In this document: one piece after another, positions 11,762 to 23,685 of the stretch
How positions within the stretch are numbered: the first letter of the stretch is position 1
How the letters are laid out: every line of letters starts with the position of its first letter
Assembly: GCA_025526995.1 (NCBI GenBank)
Contig: JAHLKG010000025.1
Span: forward strand, 1 to 64,000
DNA: 64,000 nucleotides
Reading direction: 5' to 3'
Source of the DNA: Powellomyces hirtus
Taxonomy: Eukaryota > Chytridiomycota > Chytridiomycetes > Spizellomycetales > Powellomycetaceae
Made by a program: the position numbers and the translations under genes
Notes under the pieces: generated by a model
Seen by the model: the letters and a program-made list of their open reading frames with translations, nothing else
The model's database searches: none
What the model was told of the DNA's origin: nothing

Positions 11762-13599
11762 TTAAGCGGAGCGGGTGACGGACCAGACGCGAATGTCGTT
11801 GTCGGTGTAACCAGAGAACAGAGTCTGACCGTCAGCGGACCAGGCAATGGAGATGCACTGGGGAGCTGTGGCCTTCTTGCCCTGCTCGGGGAACTCTGGG
11901 CGGAGCTCGTCGACAATGGACTTGCTCTCGAGGTCCCAAATCTTGATGCCCGATCCGGTGGCGGCACAGAGCCAGTACCTGTTGGGGGAAAAGCACAGGG
12001 CGTTGATGACATCGCCGGCCTCGAGCGAGTAGAGGTGCTTGCCCTCGTTCAGGTCCCACAGCATGGTGATGCCGTCCTTGCCACCAGTGGCGCAGAGAGA
12101 ACCGTCGGGGGAGATGGTCACATTGTTGATGTAACCAGTGTGACCAAAGTGGTTGGTCTTCAACTTGCACTTGCCGAGGTCCCAAACCTAATGCAACGTC
12201 AACAGAAACGAAACACGATGAGTCATATTGTCCCTTCTTGCGGTTGCATCGCTCTCTGCCCCCAACGACGTGAGCTCGCATCATTTTCTATGGGTGGAAT
12301 AGTAATCTCATCGACCGGAAGGCCTCTGAAGTAGCAAATATAATTCGTGTTCTAATCCTCTGCGAGCTCGACCGTCGTCAGAGAGTCCAGAAATGTTCTC
12401 GATACGTACCTTGACGAGCTTGTCCCATCCGGAAGAGACAATGACGGGGTTGGCGGGGTTGGGGGAGAAACGCACGCACGAGACCCACTCAGAGTGACCG
12501 TCCTCGGTGATGTTGAACTTGCACTCGCCGAGAGTGTTCCACAGCTTGATGGACTTGTCGCGGGATCCAGAGACAATCTGACGGTTGTCGGGGGAGAAGG
12601 AAACGGACAGGACATCGTTGGTGTGGCCGACAAAGCGACGGGTGGTGAGACCGCTGCTCAGGTCCCAGAGACGGAGAGTCTTGTCTGCAAATGTCACGGT
12701 TGTGTGAGTCGATCGACACCGGCACAAGCTGTCCCAACGGGATCCTTTTGAGCCGGGTGGGCTCCCAACTTACCCCACGAGGCGGACAGAGCAAACTGGC
12801 CGTCGGAGGAGATGACAACGTCGGACACAAAGTGGTTGTGGCCGGTCAGGGACTTGCGAGGAACACCGCAGGCTTCGCCGCCGTCAGCAGTCAAGTGCCA
12901 GACGATGATGGTCTTGTCTGTGAAGAAAGGGAAAGCCAAGTACAAGGACGTTGAGCGTCGGTGCAAGCCACAGCGAGGGTGATGATGCCACAGCGATGCT
13001 CCCGAGATTCCTCCTGCCATTGTGGAATTGCAGCATGGATATCGCCATCATAGAGCGATGTCCCTTCCCTGCTGGTGGCGTTGTCTTTTGTTCATACGTC
13101 TGGCAGAGGGGCGATCTGCAGATTCCCCTTCCCCCCGGCGCGTCCTCATCCATCCATCCGGGGCGACCGGGGCGAGTTCATCCATCCATCCATCCATCCA
13201 TCCATCCTCCATCCACCTCGACGCATGCAAGTGGCCGGTTGTGATCCATTTCGTCGGGCACTGTCCGCCAGTCTCTCATGTCCATAATCGATGACAATTG
13301 TTGCATAGTTCCCCCTATTTGTTGCCTTACGTACCACGGGAGGACGACAAGATCATGTCAGGAGACTCGGGGGAGGTGGCAATGGCGGTGACCCAGCCAC
13401 TGTGACCTAGAGGACAAAGGTGGAGGGGAAGACATACAGGCCGGTCAATACATTTTGTGTACAGGTCAGATTCATGTCGCTTCCTTTTTTTGACATTTGT
13501 GCAATCAATTGACGGCGGGCCTGTCGCTTGCTGAGCGAGTGGTGGTGGGTGGGTGGTTGACATACCCTTGAGGGTTCCTTTGAGCATAAGCGAGTCCAT
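11762..13599 (-). CDS. RACK1: RACK1/Asc1 WD40 ribosomal scaffold
   Basis: Five minus-strand exons fit: 13566-13599, 13335-13406, 12774-12917, 12410-12684 and 11762-12187; 951 nt, 316 aa, the standard length. The protein is a seven-bladed beta-propeller bound to the 40S head that links signalling kinases to translation. It begins [18 protein letters not shown] and each blade ends in a WD-type dipeptide within motifs such as [55 protein letters not shown] and DIRVWSV. Four of the introns fall just before the DKT of a blade or close to blade edges, as often seen in this gene. Intact, no lesions. Confidence 0.96.
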
Positions 13600-14703
13600 G
13601 ATTTTGCAAGAGGGGGGGGGGGGGGGTGGAGAGCAGGGAAAGGAAGCGTTCTCTCAAGGGGTGAATTCCTCGAATGCGAACGTCGCTGGTCGTGGGCGAA
13701 AGAGAAGGAGGGAACGGGGAATACGACCAGCGAATTGGTGGACAAGCAGCCAGGCGGCCGGGGGGCAGGGAGAGGCTAGTCACATGACTGGAATGAACCA
13801 AACGACGGGCGCACTGGAATGCAGCCTGAGTGACTAGATGGAGGATGGCTAGAAGTGGGATGAGAGAGAGAGAAAGGACACGGAATCAAAGGAATCCAAT
13901 CGTGTCATCAGTCCGTCATTTTGGGGGGCTCAGCCACAGGGATGGATAGATATAGGCAATGCGACTCACGAGACTCACCGACTCACTGACTCACGGACTC
14001 CCAGCTATGAATGAATGAATGAATGAATGAATGAAAGAGAGAGAGAGAGAGAGAGCATCGATGACTGACTGACTGACTGACTGACTGACTGACTGACTGA
14101 TGGACACATAAAATGTAAATCATTTCCGCTGACTTTGTGACTGACTCGTGAAGGGGGGGTCGGCTGATGGGAACTGGACATGGGAAAGATGATCGACAGC
14201 ATCATCATCACAAGTGCGTCATAGACAATCCCCATCACTCACTCGCGCGCCCTTCGCAGACTCCTCTCTCTCTCTCTCTCTCTGTCTCTCTATTATCATT
14301 AGCCCAGATGTCTATCCACCCACCCACCCGTTTGTCTATCTATCTCGCTACTCTTGTCCCATTGGAGTCTGTTGTTGTTCAGCATTTCCCCCCTCTTTCT
14401 TTCCCTCACTCACTCAGTCGTTCGTCATCATGACTCTGGCTGACTGACTCATCCACCACCAACCGACTTGCCCTATTGACGCTGCTGCTCTCATTCCCTC
14501 ATAAAGAACCCCTCTCCCCTCTCCTCATCCCCCATCGCTTGTACCACATTCCCACATACATACATTAATACATATACTCTCGTCCACTTGCGAATCCCTT
14601 TGCTACTCACGCTGCTCCATCCATCCGCCACCTCTTGCCTTTCTTCTCAGGCCGACCTCTCTGTCGGCTATCCTCACCCCACTCTTCCATAACGAATCGC
14701 AAA
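13600..14703. other. Divergent promoter region with microsatellites
   Basis: Lies between the leftward RACK1 start and a rightward gene, so it holds both promoters. It contains a G tract (13611-13626), repeats of GAATGAAT (about 14005-14034), GAGA (14035-14056), GACT (14060-14100) and TCTC (14264-14290). Reading frames here are translations of these repeats. Confidence 0.6.
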
Positions 14704-15500
14704 ATGTCTCCCGTGAAAGACCACCCGTTCCCATCTCCTACCGCATCCGCCCCAATCCCGCGCTCCTTCAAATATGCCTCGGCCCTTCCCAAACGCATGC
14801 AGTCGCAGACTCTTATCCGCAGAGGTACGAGTCTCAATCCGTCGTTCTGCGCACCCTCGTCGCTGTGCGCAGCACCATCGTTACTGTCTGGTGTCGCACT
14901 TTCCAACTCTTTTTCACGCCCTTTTAGAATCCGACCTCCTGCTCGAAAACAAACCCTTTGGACCAGAAACCTACTTTTTCTGCGTCATGGACGCGTCCAT
15001 CTACACATCCTTCTGCGAACTCTTGCTGGCCACCGAACCATCGGTGCAGTTGCTCCATGTCAACCCGGCCGCCCCCGGCGACCGGCTACTGTGCATTGCA
15101 GTGGACCTGGGATGGGTCAGCTTCCTCTTCAAGTTTGTCCTCGACTATAACCTGACCTTTGGCCAAGGAAAGACGATTGTCACCTGGCATGGACAGACTC
15201 CACCGGCAAGTATCTGGCCTTGTGATGGTGGAAGGTGGTGCAAGGACAAAAGCCATAGAGTCAAGACTGTCCAGTGGGAGCAGTCTGACAAGCGTTACAA
15301 GTAACGCGCATCGATATGACAAACATGTCGCTTACCCTTCTGTCCCGTCCGCTCCCTCACAGTGCATCCCCATTGTTCCCCAATCACCACCTCGATCGCC
15401 CAAAGACATGTTTGCCGCAACCCGGACACCCACCCCGCCGCAAGCATGTTTTGAACCACCCAGGTCGCCGTCGTTGCCGATAGCCAGCACCGTGATATAA
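14704..15500 (+). CDS. Unknown fungal protein, 2-3 exons
   Basis: Exon 1 is 14704-14824 (start MSPVKDHPFPSPTAS) and joins by a clean GT-AG intron to 14928, restoring ESDLLLENKPFGPETYFF. Exon 2 encodes a folded-looking stretch (VMDASIYTSFCELLLATEP, then DLGWVSFLFKFVLDYNLTFG) with no family I recognise. The 3' end is uncertain. Option one: the frame runs on to a stop at 15304. Option two: a GC-AG intron from a GGCAAGT donor at 15206 to the acceptor ending at 15362 keeps phase and adds a proline-rich tail, ending at 15500. The N-terminal part is basic and serine/proline-rich. Function unknown. Confidence 0.55.
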
Positions 15501-17122
15501 GAAGCAACCACACTACCCGCTTACTGCGTCCGAGTACGGACTCGGACCGTTCTCAACTCGTAGGGGATTTCCTCATTTCTTTTGTACATTTCCTTCTTTT
15601 TTTCGTGGATTTTAAATGGGAGAACCCAGCCCCGCACGCGCGCGGGGGCCTGGACCCTGTCATTCATTTCCATTTTGCTTTTTTTTCGCTCTCTATATCT
15701 ATCTCCTCCCTTTGCGCTTTAGTCTCCCTCGCCCGCCGTGAATAGAATGCGCGTTCTACCTCGTACACTGACGACAGTCTTGTCAATGCAATTGATTCAG
15801 TTCAAGTTGGACTTAGGAATTCATACCAGGGTAAAATTTTTGCAGTATCTAAACATCCTCCCACCCTGAGGACACTGCCCAGTGGTTTCGCTCCCGCCCC
15901 GAGTCAACCACCACCAAGAGCTTTGGGGACCCAGTGTGATGCGGCGGACCCGGTTCGGAATACCCGTTTGTACAGCATGTGTAATAGTGCGGAAGCAGTA
16001 ATTTTAGCTTGCCCTTTTCCCGGGCTGTTAAAACTTTCCCTACTGGTGTTCGGAGAGCCATGACGAGAATGGATCAAAAGGCTGCTTGCTTCCGCCCATT
16101 TGTGATGAGAGGTCTCAAATGTTTCTGTTTCGAGCAGCCTCTGCTGTGACAAAACCGTAACAAACTGTCCTGGGGGTGGGGAGGGGGGGAGGCGGTGATG
16201 GTCAAGGTTGCACATCTATGCGCTAGCCAGCTAGAGGTGGCTTCATGCAGTCTTGCTGCTCTTAACGCATTAGCAGCAACACCTGTTAGCCCACAAGGAG
16301 ACAAAAATGTGTCAATCTCAAAGAGATTGTGCTCGGCAGCAAATTATCGTCCTGGGCATACAACGAACAGAAAGAGGAAAATCGGCGAAACGCATCCAAC
16401 ATTACATTTCAGCAATGAGCGGTGAAGGTGGTCGGGCAAAGCCTATACTTTATGGCTGTTGGCGCAGACTGTTCCAGATAGCCCAGGTCGACTAAAAGCA
16501 AGCAAAAGCGACAAGTGGGGTCTAGCTGTAGAGCCCTCCAACGTAGCCAGTCGTAGGATAGTGATGAAGGATTGTTTCCGAAAGAGGCGCGATTCCGCGG
16601 AATCGGACATGTCTTCCACTCTAATAAAAACTGCGAAGGGAGAACGCAAAAGAGAAATAACGAAACGTGGATGGGTGTGTGACACACGCAGAATCTGAAA
16701 GTTAGTGGTGTGGCTGCGGATCTCGCTGTCCAGTCAACATTCAGGTGGGATTCCTTCCGGTCGGTTACTTTAGCCACGGTGTAGCAAAACCAGGCGTAGG
16801 TGGCAGATATCAAGTACGTCACGCCTTGGTTTCATGCGGTCAATACAGGCCATGCAGGGGGTACCCATCGTTTTTGCGTCCGGAAATCATCCGTGCAACG
16901 TGGCCTTTAAGCAAGCAATTCACAGGGTGACGGGGCAAGTCGTGTTTCCGTAACGACGCCAGCCGTTTATCCCAAAAGCGATCAACTGCGAGTCATTTCC
17001 AGATCATGTAAGATTGTGTATTGTGTGTTTGTGTTTTGAAGACTCAAAAGTCCATGCAGTGAAATAAATGCGAAGAAGGGAGCCAAAAGGGGAGGAGGGC
17101 ATAGCGGCGGGAAGAGAAGGCC
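15501..17122. other. Intergenic, no gene seen
   Basis: Small frames on both strands (for example minus 16409-16822) have no start context, no splice logic and no family resemblance. T-rich 3' flank of the upstream gene occupies the first 250 bases. Confidence 0.4.
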
Positions 17123-18379
17123 TTAAACAATCAACGACTGGGTGCTCCCACTAACACTGATCGCGAAATCATCCTCACTATCACCTCTCTCCAACACCCG
17201 CTTGCGTTCCTGAACCGTGCGGACATGCTGGTCCATGCGTTGGAGCTTGGCCGCGAGTTTCTCGAGTTCTTTTTTACGGTTGCGTTCGGCGAGCGCTTCT
17301 TTTTTCTGCAGCCGGATCCGCAGCTGTTCCTGCTCCTCCTCCGCGGTGAGGTTGTTGCTGGTGCTGCTGCTGCCGTCTTCCCCCCCGCGCCCGGCTCGCG
17401 TTTTGGGACGGGAGGAGGACGAAAGTTCGGGTTTGGAGCCGGCGGCGCGACGGCGGCGGGTGGATTTTTTGCGTTGGATCTCGTGGTCGTCGAGATCCTA
17501 GTACAACGATGCAGGAAGAAGCATCAGCAAAAACAAAGTAAATAGAAGATAGAGTACCCAAATCGGGAGCGGTGAAGGCACACACACCTTCCATCTCTTG
17601 TCCGCGTTGGCCAGCTTAGCCGCAATAGCCTCACTGGTGAGTCCCTTCAAACTGGGGAGTTTTGCCGCAGCGGCGCTTGTCAATGCTGCCGGCTCTGGGG
17701 CAGTGAAGAGCGTTTCACCCAGCGGAATCTCGAACGCGATGGGTTTGGAAGGGCCTTCTGCTGCTGGAGTGCCCCGCAACGAACGAAAAAAAAAAAAAAA
17801 AAATATCACGCGTATCAAGAAGCCATGGTCAACAGGGAAGGAAGAGAAAGGGGATGCAAAATTCAATTAAGCGCCCACCTTTGGAGTATGCGGGTATGGA
17901 GTCGTCAACTGAGGTGGCGCTATTTTTGTTTGCGGAGGGCGGGGATGCGGGTTTCTTCGAGATTGCGGTGGTAGAGGAGGTACCGGAGGCGATGTTTGTG
18001 ATGGAGGAGGAAGTCTTTGAAACGATGGGGGGCATAGGAGCTTTATCCAAGGATGCTGCAAAAAACCGATCAGGGGAAGCAACAAAATGAGGATGGGGTC
18101 AGTTGTCGTTTCTGACCGTTGCATTCCCACATCTGAAAAATACTCACATCGGCTGCCCAACGGCAACTGCTCCGCACTGCGGATCCTGTCTGCCGATGAT
18201 TGTGGCGTGGTCGGCTTGCCCGTGGTCGTTACGGCTGGCGGTGGTTGTGCAACGGGTTGTGCGGTAGTAGGGGAGTCTGCTGCGGCTGCGGTGGACTTTG
18301 CGGACGGTTGCCCCAGCGTGTCTTCCGGCACGACCTTGCCGGTGGATGCGGACGGCTGCTTAGAGGATGTACAACCCAT
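17123..18379 (-). CDS. Myristoylated, stathmin-like coiled-coil protein
   Basis: Four minus-strand exons, 18148-18379, 17879-18055, 17588-17763 and 17123-17497, sum to 960 nt (319 aa) with consistent phases. The start MGCTSSK is a textbook N-myristoylation site with an adjacent palmitoylatable cysteine, pointing to membrane attachment. A long Ser/Thr/Pro/Ala-rich linker follows. Then come AFEIPLGE, LPSLKGLTSEAIAAKLANAD, a basic patch, and a charged helix ending EKLAAKLQRMDQHVRTV. Stathmin-family tubulin-binding proteins share the pattern of an FEI/FEV strand followed by a long charged helix with repeats of xAKLxxxD/E. That similarity is my inference; an alternative is an unrelated membrane-anchored coiled coil. 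Ends in SLIV, a possible PDZ-type tail. Confidence 0.65.
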
Positions 18380-20111
18380 CGCGTCGGAAGTGATGTATGT
18401 GTGCTTGGGGGGATGTGGCTAGTGACGTGATGTGGAGGTAGGTTTAGAAATCTACTGTGGTGGGTGTGATATCGACTGCAACAAGTTTGCCAGAATGCAC
18501 GTTGCAAAAAAGAGCACAAAGAGCGGCAGCGATGAGGGGGGGCGGAAGGGGGCACGAGCGCACCCGTGCTCGCCGTTTTATAACCGGGGCGGAGTTCTGT
18601 ATCCCAGTCGGAGTGCAAAGTCCGTGGGGGGGAATGGATTGTTCTGAGGGTATGTTTATGCAACACCTCAAATTTTCTTTTGGGAGTCTTTTTAGGGGGG
18701 GGGGGGGGCCAGTGCTCGCGTCCACATATATAGGAAATAAACTCACGGCTGTGGAGGGGGGTGTAACTCCGCTGGGCGGGGGACACAAGGAATCTATATG
18801 TCCATTATAGACGCAACCTACGGATGTATAGACGCTTTTTGCCGACTATTTTTTGCGGTGGCTGACGTACAGCGGGTTGCACTCCAAGTAAACTGATGCA
18901 AAACAGACTTGTCTCTGATGGTCCATTTCAAGGAGGGAATGGAGAGACAACGGCACACAGACAGACCTCCTTCCCGCTCTTTCTCCACTGATGCAGACAC
19001 AGAACTAACCAACCATCTACCGACTCTGGCAATCCGGCTTCCGCTGTCGAGAAAATGGGACCCCCGATATCCTCGCCTCTTACTGACGGCCACAGAAACA
19101 CAAAAGTCCGATTGCTTACGTGCTGTGGCGCGGTGAACGGCAGATTATGCAATAGTACGTCACTTTCAACAACCTGTTTGCTGATTGTCCACGGGCTTCA
19201 AAAAAAAAGCATCATCTATTGCTGCAGTTGCGTATACCATATCTGGACGGCGAGACGAGACGGGTGTTGATGCGGGCCCGGGGGGGGGGGGAAGATGTAG
19301 GACGCTTCCATGTTCGCCGGACAGCGCCGCCAAGTCGTCCCTCTGTGGTGCACTGTTATACCCGGAGCGGGGAGAAAGGACATTTGCAAGTGTCTTTTCT
19401 GCATGTAATAGCAGGTCACTTCATGCTCGCCGGACAAGGCCGCCAAGTCGTCCCTCTCTTGTGCACCATTATACCCGGAGCGGGGAGAAAGGAGATTTGC
19501 AAGTGTCTTTTCTACATGGTGGGAAGAGCGTGTGGTAGGATGGGGGGGGGGGGGGCCGGTATGGGGAAGTGAAGGTTGTGGAAACGTAGTTCGCTCATAC
19601 GAATCCTATGGGCTGCTGCAAGGAATCAGCACACGAGATGATATTTGTCTATATGGTGGAAATCCTTCTCTATGCACATTCCGGACGGGGGCCGGTCGTC
19701 TTCGTTGTGGACAGGGACCTGGCACCAGCAGAAGCACTTGCCGTACTTTCCTGCCCACCCTCATGGTATAGTGAGCGCAACGATCCAGTCACAGTAGTTG
19801 CCCAAATTTGTAGGCCTGCACCAACATCGTGGCAGAATGGGTTTGGGATGTAGCGTGTATTTTATCTCGCCACCCGTATGCAACCCGCGTCAACACCATA
19901 CACGTCACAAGACTAGATGTAGCTCAAGCTCCCAATCGCCATGTCGTTCGCGTAGGAGCGCAGATGGTTGTTTTGTGCGAAAGAGCGTTGGGATATATTT
20001 CACAGCAGCAGATATGTGAGATGTTTTTCTTTGGGGGGGGGAATGGTATATACGTATTTCGGCTATTTACATTGCCTAATCAGAGCAAAAAAGAAAAAGC
20101 ACCATGCCACT
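18380..20111. other. Intergenic with G tracts and a tandem repeat
   Basis: No gene recognised. G tracts sit at about 18697-18708, 19281-19290 and 19541-19553. Leader and promoter of the stathmin-like gene occupy the first part; the 3' flank of the C2 gene the last. Confidence 0.4.
19306..19522. repeat. Tandem duplication, two units of about 114 bp
   Basis: Two adjacent copies share CGCCAAGTCGTCCCTCT, TATACCCGGAGCGGGGAGAA and GATTTGCAAGTGTCTTTTCT-type blocks with a few substitutions. Unit one starts near 19306, unit two near 19421. Neither copy has a convincing gene. Confidence 0.7.
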
Positions 20112-20567
20112 CTACTGGAATCCAACCTTGAGGTTGACGAGGCCGGCGTGGCGTTTGAGGATGTTTTTCTTGAGCTCGACGGCGACATCGCGTTCAGCAC
20201 CGACATCCGAGAGCGAGATTTTGGCGGTGCCTAATTTATCGTCGGTGCCGACATCCTTGTCCCAGACTTCGAGGTAGAGGGTGCCCGAGGGGTCAGTGTT
20301 GAAGGTGAAGACTTCGTCGAATACGGCTTGTTTGCCGGCACCCTTCTTGACGGAAGAGTCGACCCAGGTCGAGTTGTCGGTCGAGAGGCGGACGTAGAGA
20401 TCCTGGAGGGGGGGGGGGCGGGGGGGAAAAGGAGTGGCCATTAGAATCAAAATGGATAGGGGCCCGAAGAGCGCATGCTATGGCCGCAATGCTATGCTTA
20501 CGTTGCCACCGAGGTCGTCCTCGTCCTTGAGGCCAGCGACAGAGATGAGTTTGACGATGAGAGGCAT
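20112..20567 (-). CDS. Single C2-domain protein
   Basis: Exons 20502-20567 and 20112-20402 on the minus strand give 118 aa. The start MPLIVKLISVAGLKDEDD is strand 1 of a C2 domain, followed by DLYVRL, a W/V-rich core, FDEVFTFNTDP and LYLEVWDKDVGTDDKLGTA, the classic calcium-binding loop pattern of aspartates (D..DD..., DP, D.D...D). C2 domains bind phospholipid membranes, usually in a calcium-dependent way. The protein is nothing but this domain, like plant and fungal small C2 proteins. The TATA-like context and the 99-nt GT-AG intron containing a G tract are seen in the sequence. Confidence 0.85.
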
Positions 20568-22233
20568 GATTGTTATATGTGGGGGTTTGTGCGTGTGTGT
20601 GTTTATATGTCAAATGTGTGAGGTGAATGTGCTGAAGAACACGGCGACGAAACCACCCCAGTTCCTCCTTTTATAGCCCCAGGAGGACCGCACGGTCCCT
20701 TCCTTGGCACACTCATCACGTCATGTCGCCACGCCACGCATGCATGCAAATGATCCCATGCACTGCCATGTAATGCTCGGGCTGCAAGTGTAATTGCGCC
20801 AAAGGTGCACACACATGGAATCCGCCTTGAGTGCGTGTTACGTGTACCCGCCACGCCCCAGCGCAGTCTCCATTGCGCCAGCGAGGGTGACCTTTGTGAC
20901 TCTCGCCCCTTGTTGTGCGTGTGGTGTAAGGCCAAGTCAGTGTCGGCATATACATATATACCGCCATAGGGGAGGCGCATGTCTGGGTTGTAAATGATCA
21001 TATATATCGATTTCCAGTGTGTGCAAAACCCGAAAAGGGCACCTTTGGAACGGCTTCTCCAATCCACCCACCCATTGACACGTTTTCCTCATGGAGGGCT
21101 TCGGACCGGCCCATTGACGTGTGATGTGCACGATCGTGGTGTGTGCGAGAAAGACAGGGCCATGATGCGATGCGATGATGATGACAAGCACGCGAACTTT
21201 GAAGTCGCCACGCGATGATAGCGGCAAGTGTTCCATTTAGGTGTTCCATGCCGGTGGCTTTTGCGCCGATCGTCTCGCGTCGTCTCCGTCATCCTCAATC
21301 ACCCTTTCCTATACAGCTTTTCTTTTTCCTTTTTTTTTTCAACATTTTTATTCATTCATTTGGAGCTCCTGCGGTCGGTCCTTGCTGTTTGCCGAGACTA
21401 CCAGACCGTGCTCTGCCTGCGCGCGTCATAATCATCATGGAGAGAGGGAAAGCCCGTTCTGCGCATCCCGCCATGAGGAATACCGTACCGCAGTCGGTCC
21501 ATTCCTCGGACTTTTTTTCAGCCCTTCCTGTCTCGTAAATCCATTCTATATACGTAGCGGTATCTACTTGTCCCGTAGAGCAGTTGAGGACCATGTATAC
21601 TCTAAGCATCTATCGACGGGTTCCCCACATTCGGCATTTCAGGCCACCGTCTGCGGTTCCTATTCCCGAACCAGGATACGATACGATACGATACCAGTAT
21701 CACCGTAGTGTACCACTATCTACCCATCTATCTATGTAACCCTCCCCCCCCCCCCCCCCCGCGCTCTTTTTGTAAAAATCCACTCACTAACCCAAAGCGC
21801 CGGGAATCGATTTTTTTAGTCTTTAACCCTAACCCTGGACCCCAATGGTTTCTTTTGCGGCAAAGCCTCGATCGTTGAACCGTCGGATGGCCGTATTGGG
21901 ACATAACCCAGCGGCGTGGTGGGGGGTGAGCCCTCGCGGTTTGGTTACCGCTCATGCCTCTCCTTCTGATGTTTGTACACATGGGGCTCGTCGGGTGGGA
22001 GGTATTTCAGCCGGTATTTTGCTTCAATGCAGTACCCCCGTTACCCGGGTCGTGCATGGGAGAGGTTGGAGCAGTAGTTTGACGGGTAGTGGAGAACCAG
22101 CCCGCGCGTCCCCGGAGATTGGTTGGTATTGCAAATGTACGCTTGTGGTGGGAGCGACACTCTCTGTGGCCAGGTCCCAAGCGTGCAGTGCGTCCCCCCC
22201 CCCCCCCCCGCGGCCGCGCACGACCAAACCATC
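20568..22233. other. Intergenic, no gene seen
   Basis: Starts with the promoter of the C2 gene (TATA-like TTATAG near 20671). Contains a C tract at 21738-21761 and a short telomere-like TAACCCTAACCC at about 21825. Frames near 21845-22237 overlap the C tract at 22193-22209 and do not look coding. Confidence 0.4.
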
Positions 22234-23685
22234 TCATACAACCGCACCCGCAGCCCTAACCTTCTCTCCGCTCAACCGGCTCGACCTCCCGGGCAACACC
22301 AAGAACCTCTCCCTACTCTCCGTCTCCCTTCCATGGTGGGTCGTACAAGTGGCAGAAGTAGTCGTTGTATTCGTAGTCGTAGTCGAGGTCGGGTCCGCCG
22401 CGAACTTGGTCGCTTGGCAGCTGTGGTGCAGCTCGAACGCATTATTCGCGCCGTTGGGGTGAGCGGCGGTCTTGAGCGCGGGCATGGAGAGGTTTCGGGG
22501 CGTGTGTTGCGCAATCACCCGAATGAGGTGGATGTTGTGCAGGATCCAGGAGCAGAAGACGGCCGTGTCTGAGAGAGAGAGAGAAATAGAGAGAGGACAG
22601 GGTGTGAGGGAGATGTGGGTCCCAACATGTGTAGAAACCAAAAAAAGAAAAGACATGTGGGGGTTTTTGTTTTGTGTGTTGTTTTCTTTTTTACTCACAA
22701 ATTGTCATGACACCGTCCAAAATGGCCGAATAAGGGTACAGGGACGCACACCCTACGACAAGGGTTACAGGAATCGCGAGGCACGTAGACACGACCGCGC
22801 GGCGCTGGATGGTCTGGAGGAGGGCATGGGCATGGAGCGCGGCCGTGTCGTTTTCCGGCTGGTCGGGCGAGAGTCTGAAACTGAGGTTGAGGTTCTGTTT
22901 GACGGCAATGACCATGCGGATGACGAGGATGGAGATGGTGGCGCATAGGAGCGGCGCGTAGGCGGCCCACATGGTGAAGAAGATGTTACGTAGGCTGAGG
23001 AGGTGCTCGAGGCCCGTGGTTTGGCGGAGCTGCACTTGCCGGTACCCGATGATGATGGTTGTGGTGAGCACCCCGACGGTGGTGAAGACGAATACGGCGT
23101 ACGTCAGCCCCTTGGCGGCAGTGTTCCACCGGACGTCGTACGACATGCAGAGCTGAAAGGGGGGGGGGGGGAACAAAAGTTTAGCTAAATGCGATAATGA
23201 CTCCAGAACCCCAGGGGGGGAATCTGACGAGATGGGCTACGGATGGGGTTGGGGGGAGGGAGTGACGAGATTACTCCACCTGCACAGCGGGAAGAAAGGC
23301 ATGAAGCGCCAGGATTAACAAAAACGACCCGAGCATGAGGGTTGGCGCCGAGAGATGCCACGACGCATAATACGTATACCTAGCCGCCCCACAAAAAAGA
23401 AAAGAAAAGACGCGTAAGCTTTCTTCTCCACTTGAGCGCTCTTCGCTCTCGCCGGTTGCTGAGGGTCGTCACATACAAATCTCCCTTTTCATACGCATAG
23501 CCTCCGACGAGGGAGGAGACGTACGAGACGAGAATGACGGTTTGCGAGTACAGGGTCATGTATCCGCGCTGGCCGCGGTGCTGGAACATGTCTTGGCGGA
23601 GGACGTAGGTGCCGTTGAGGATGCCGAGGACGACAGCGCCGACAAAGAGAACCATGGAGAGGATGAAGCTTGTGCGGTCCTCCAT
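22234..23685 (-). CDS. Seven-helix membrane protein
   Basis: Minus-strand exons 23477-23685, 23280-23379, 22699-23152 and 22234-22568 sum to 1,098 nt (365 aa). The first donor is GTATGT and joins EKGDL to YTYYASWHL. Hydrophobic segments fall at about residues 7-29, 44-63, 75-100, 118-142, 158-184, 218-242 and 250-280, with basic cytoplasmic loops and a Thr/Asn-rich tail. This is a fungal 7TM topology but I cannot assign it to a receptor family by sequence. The ATG at 23685 is chosen because helix 1 begins seven residues later. Confidence 0.65.

Noticed and set aside
14005..14450. Frames at the GAAT/GACT/TCTC repeats
   Set aside because: Simple-sequence translations.
21825..21836. Telomere end
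   Set aside because: Only two TAACCC units, with ordinary sequence on both sides.
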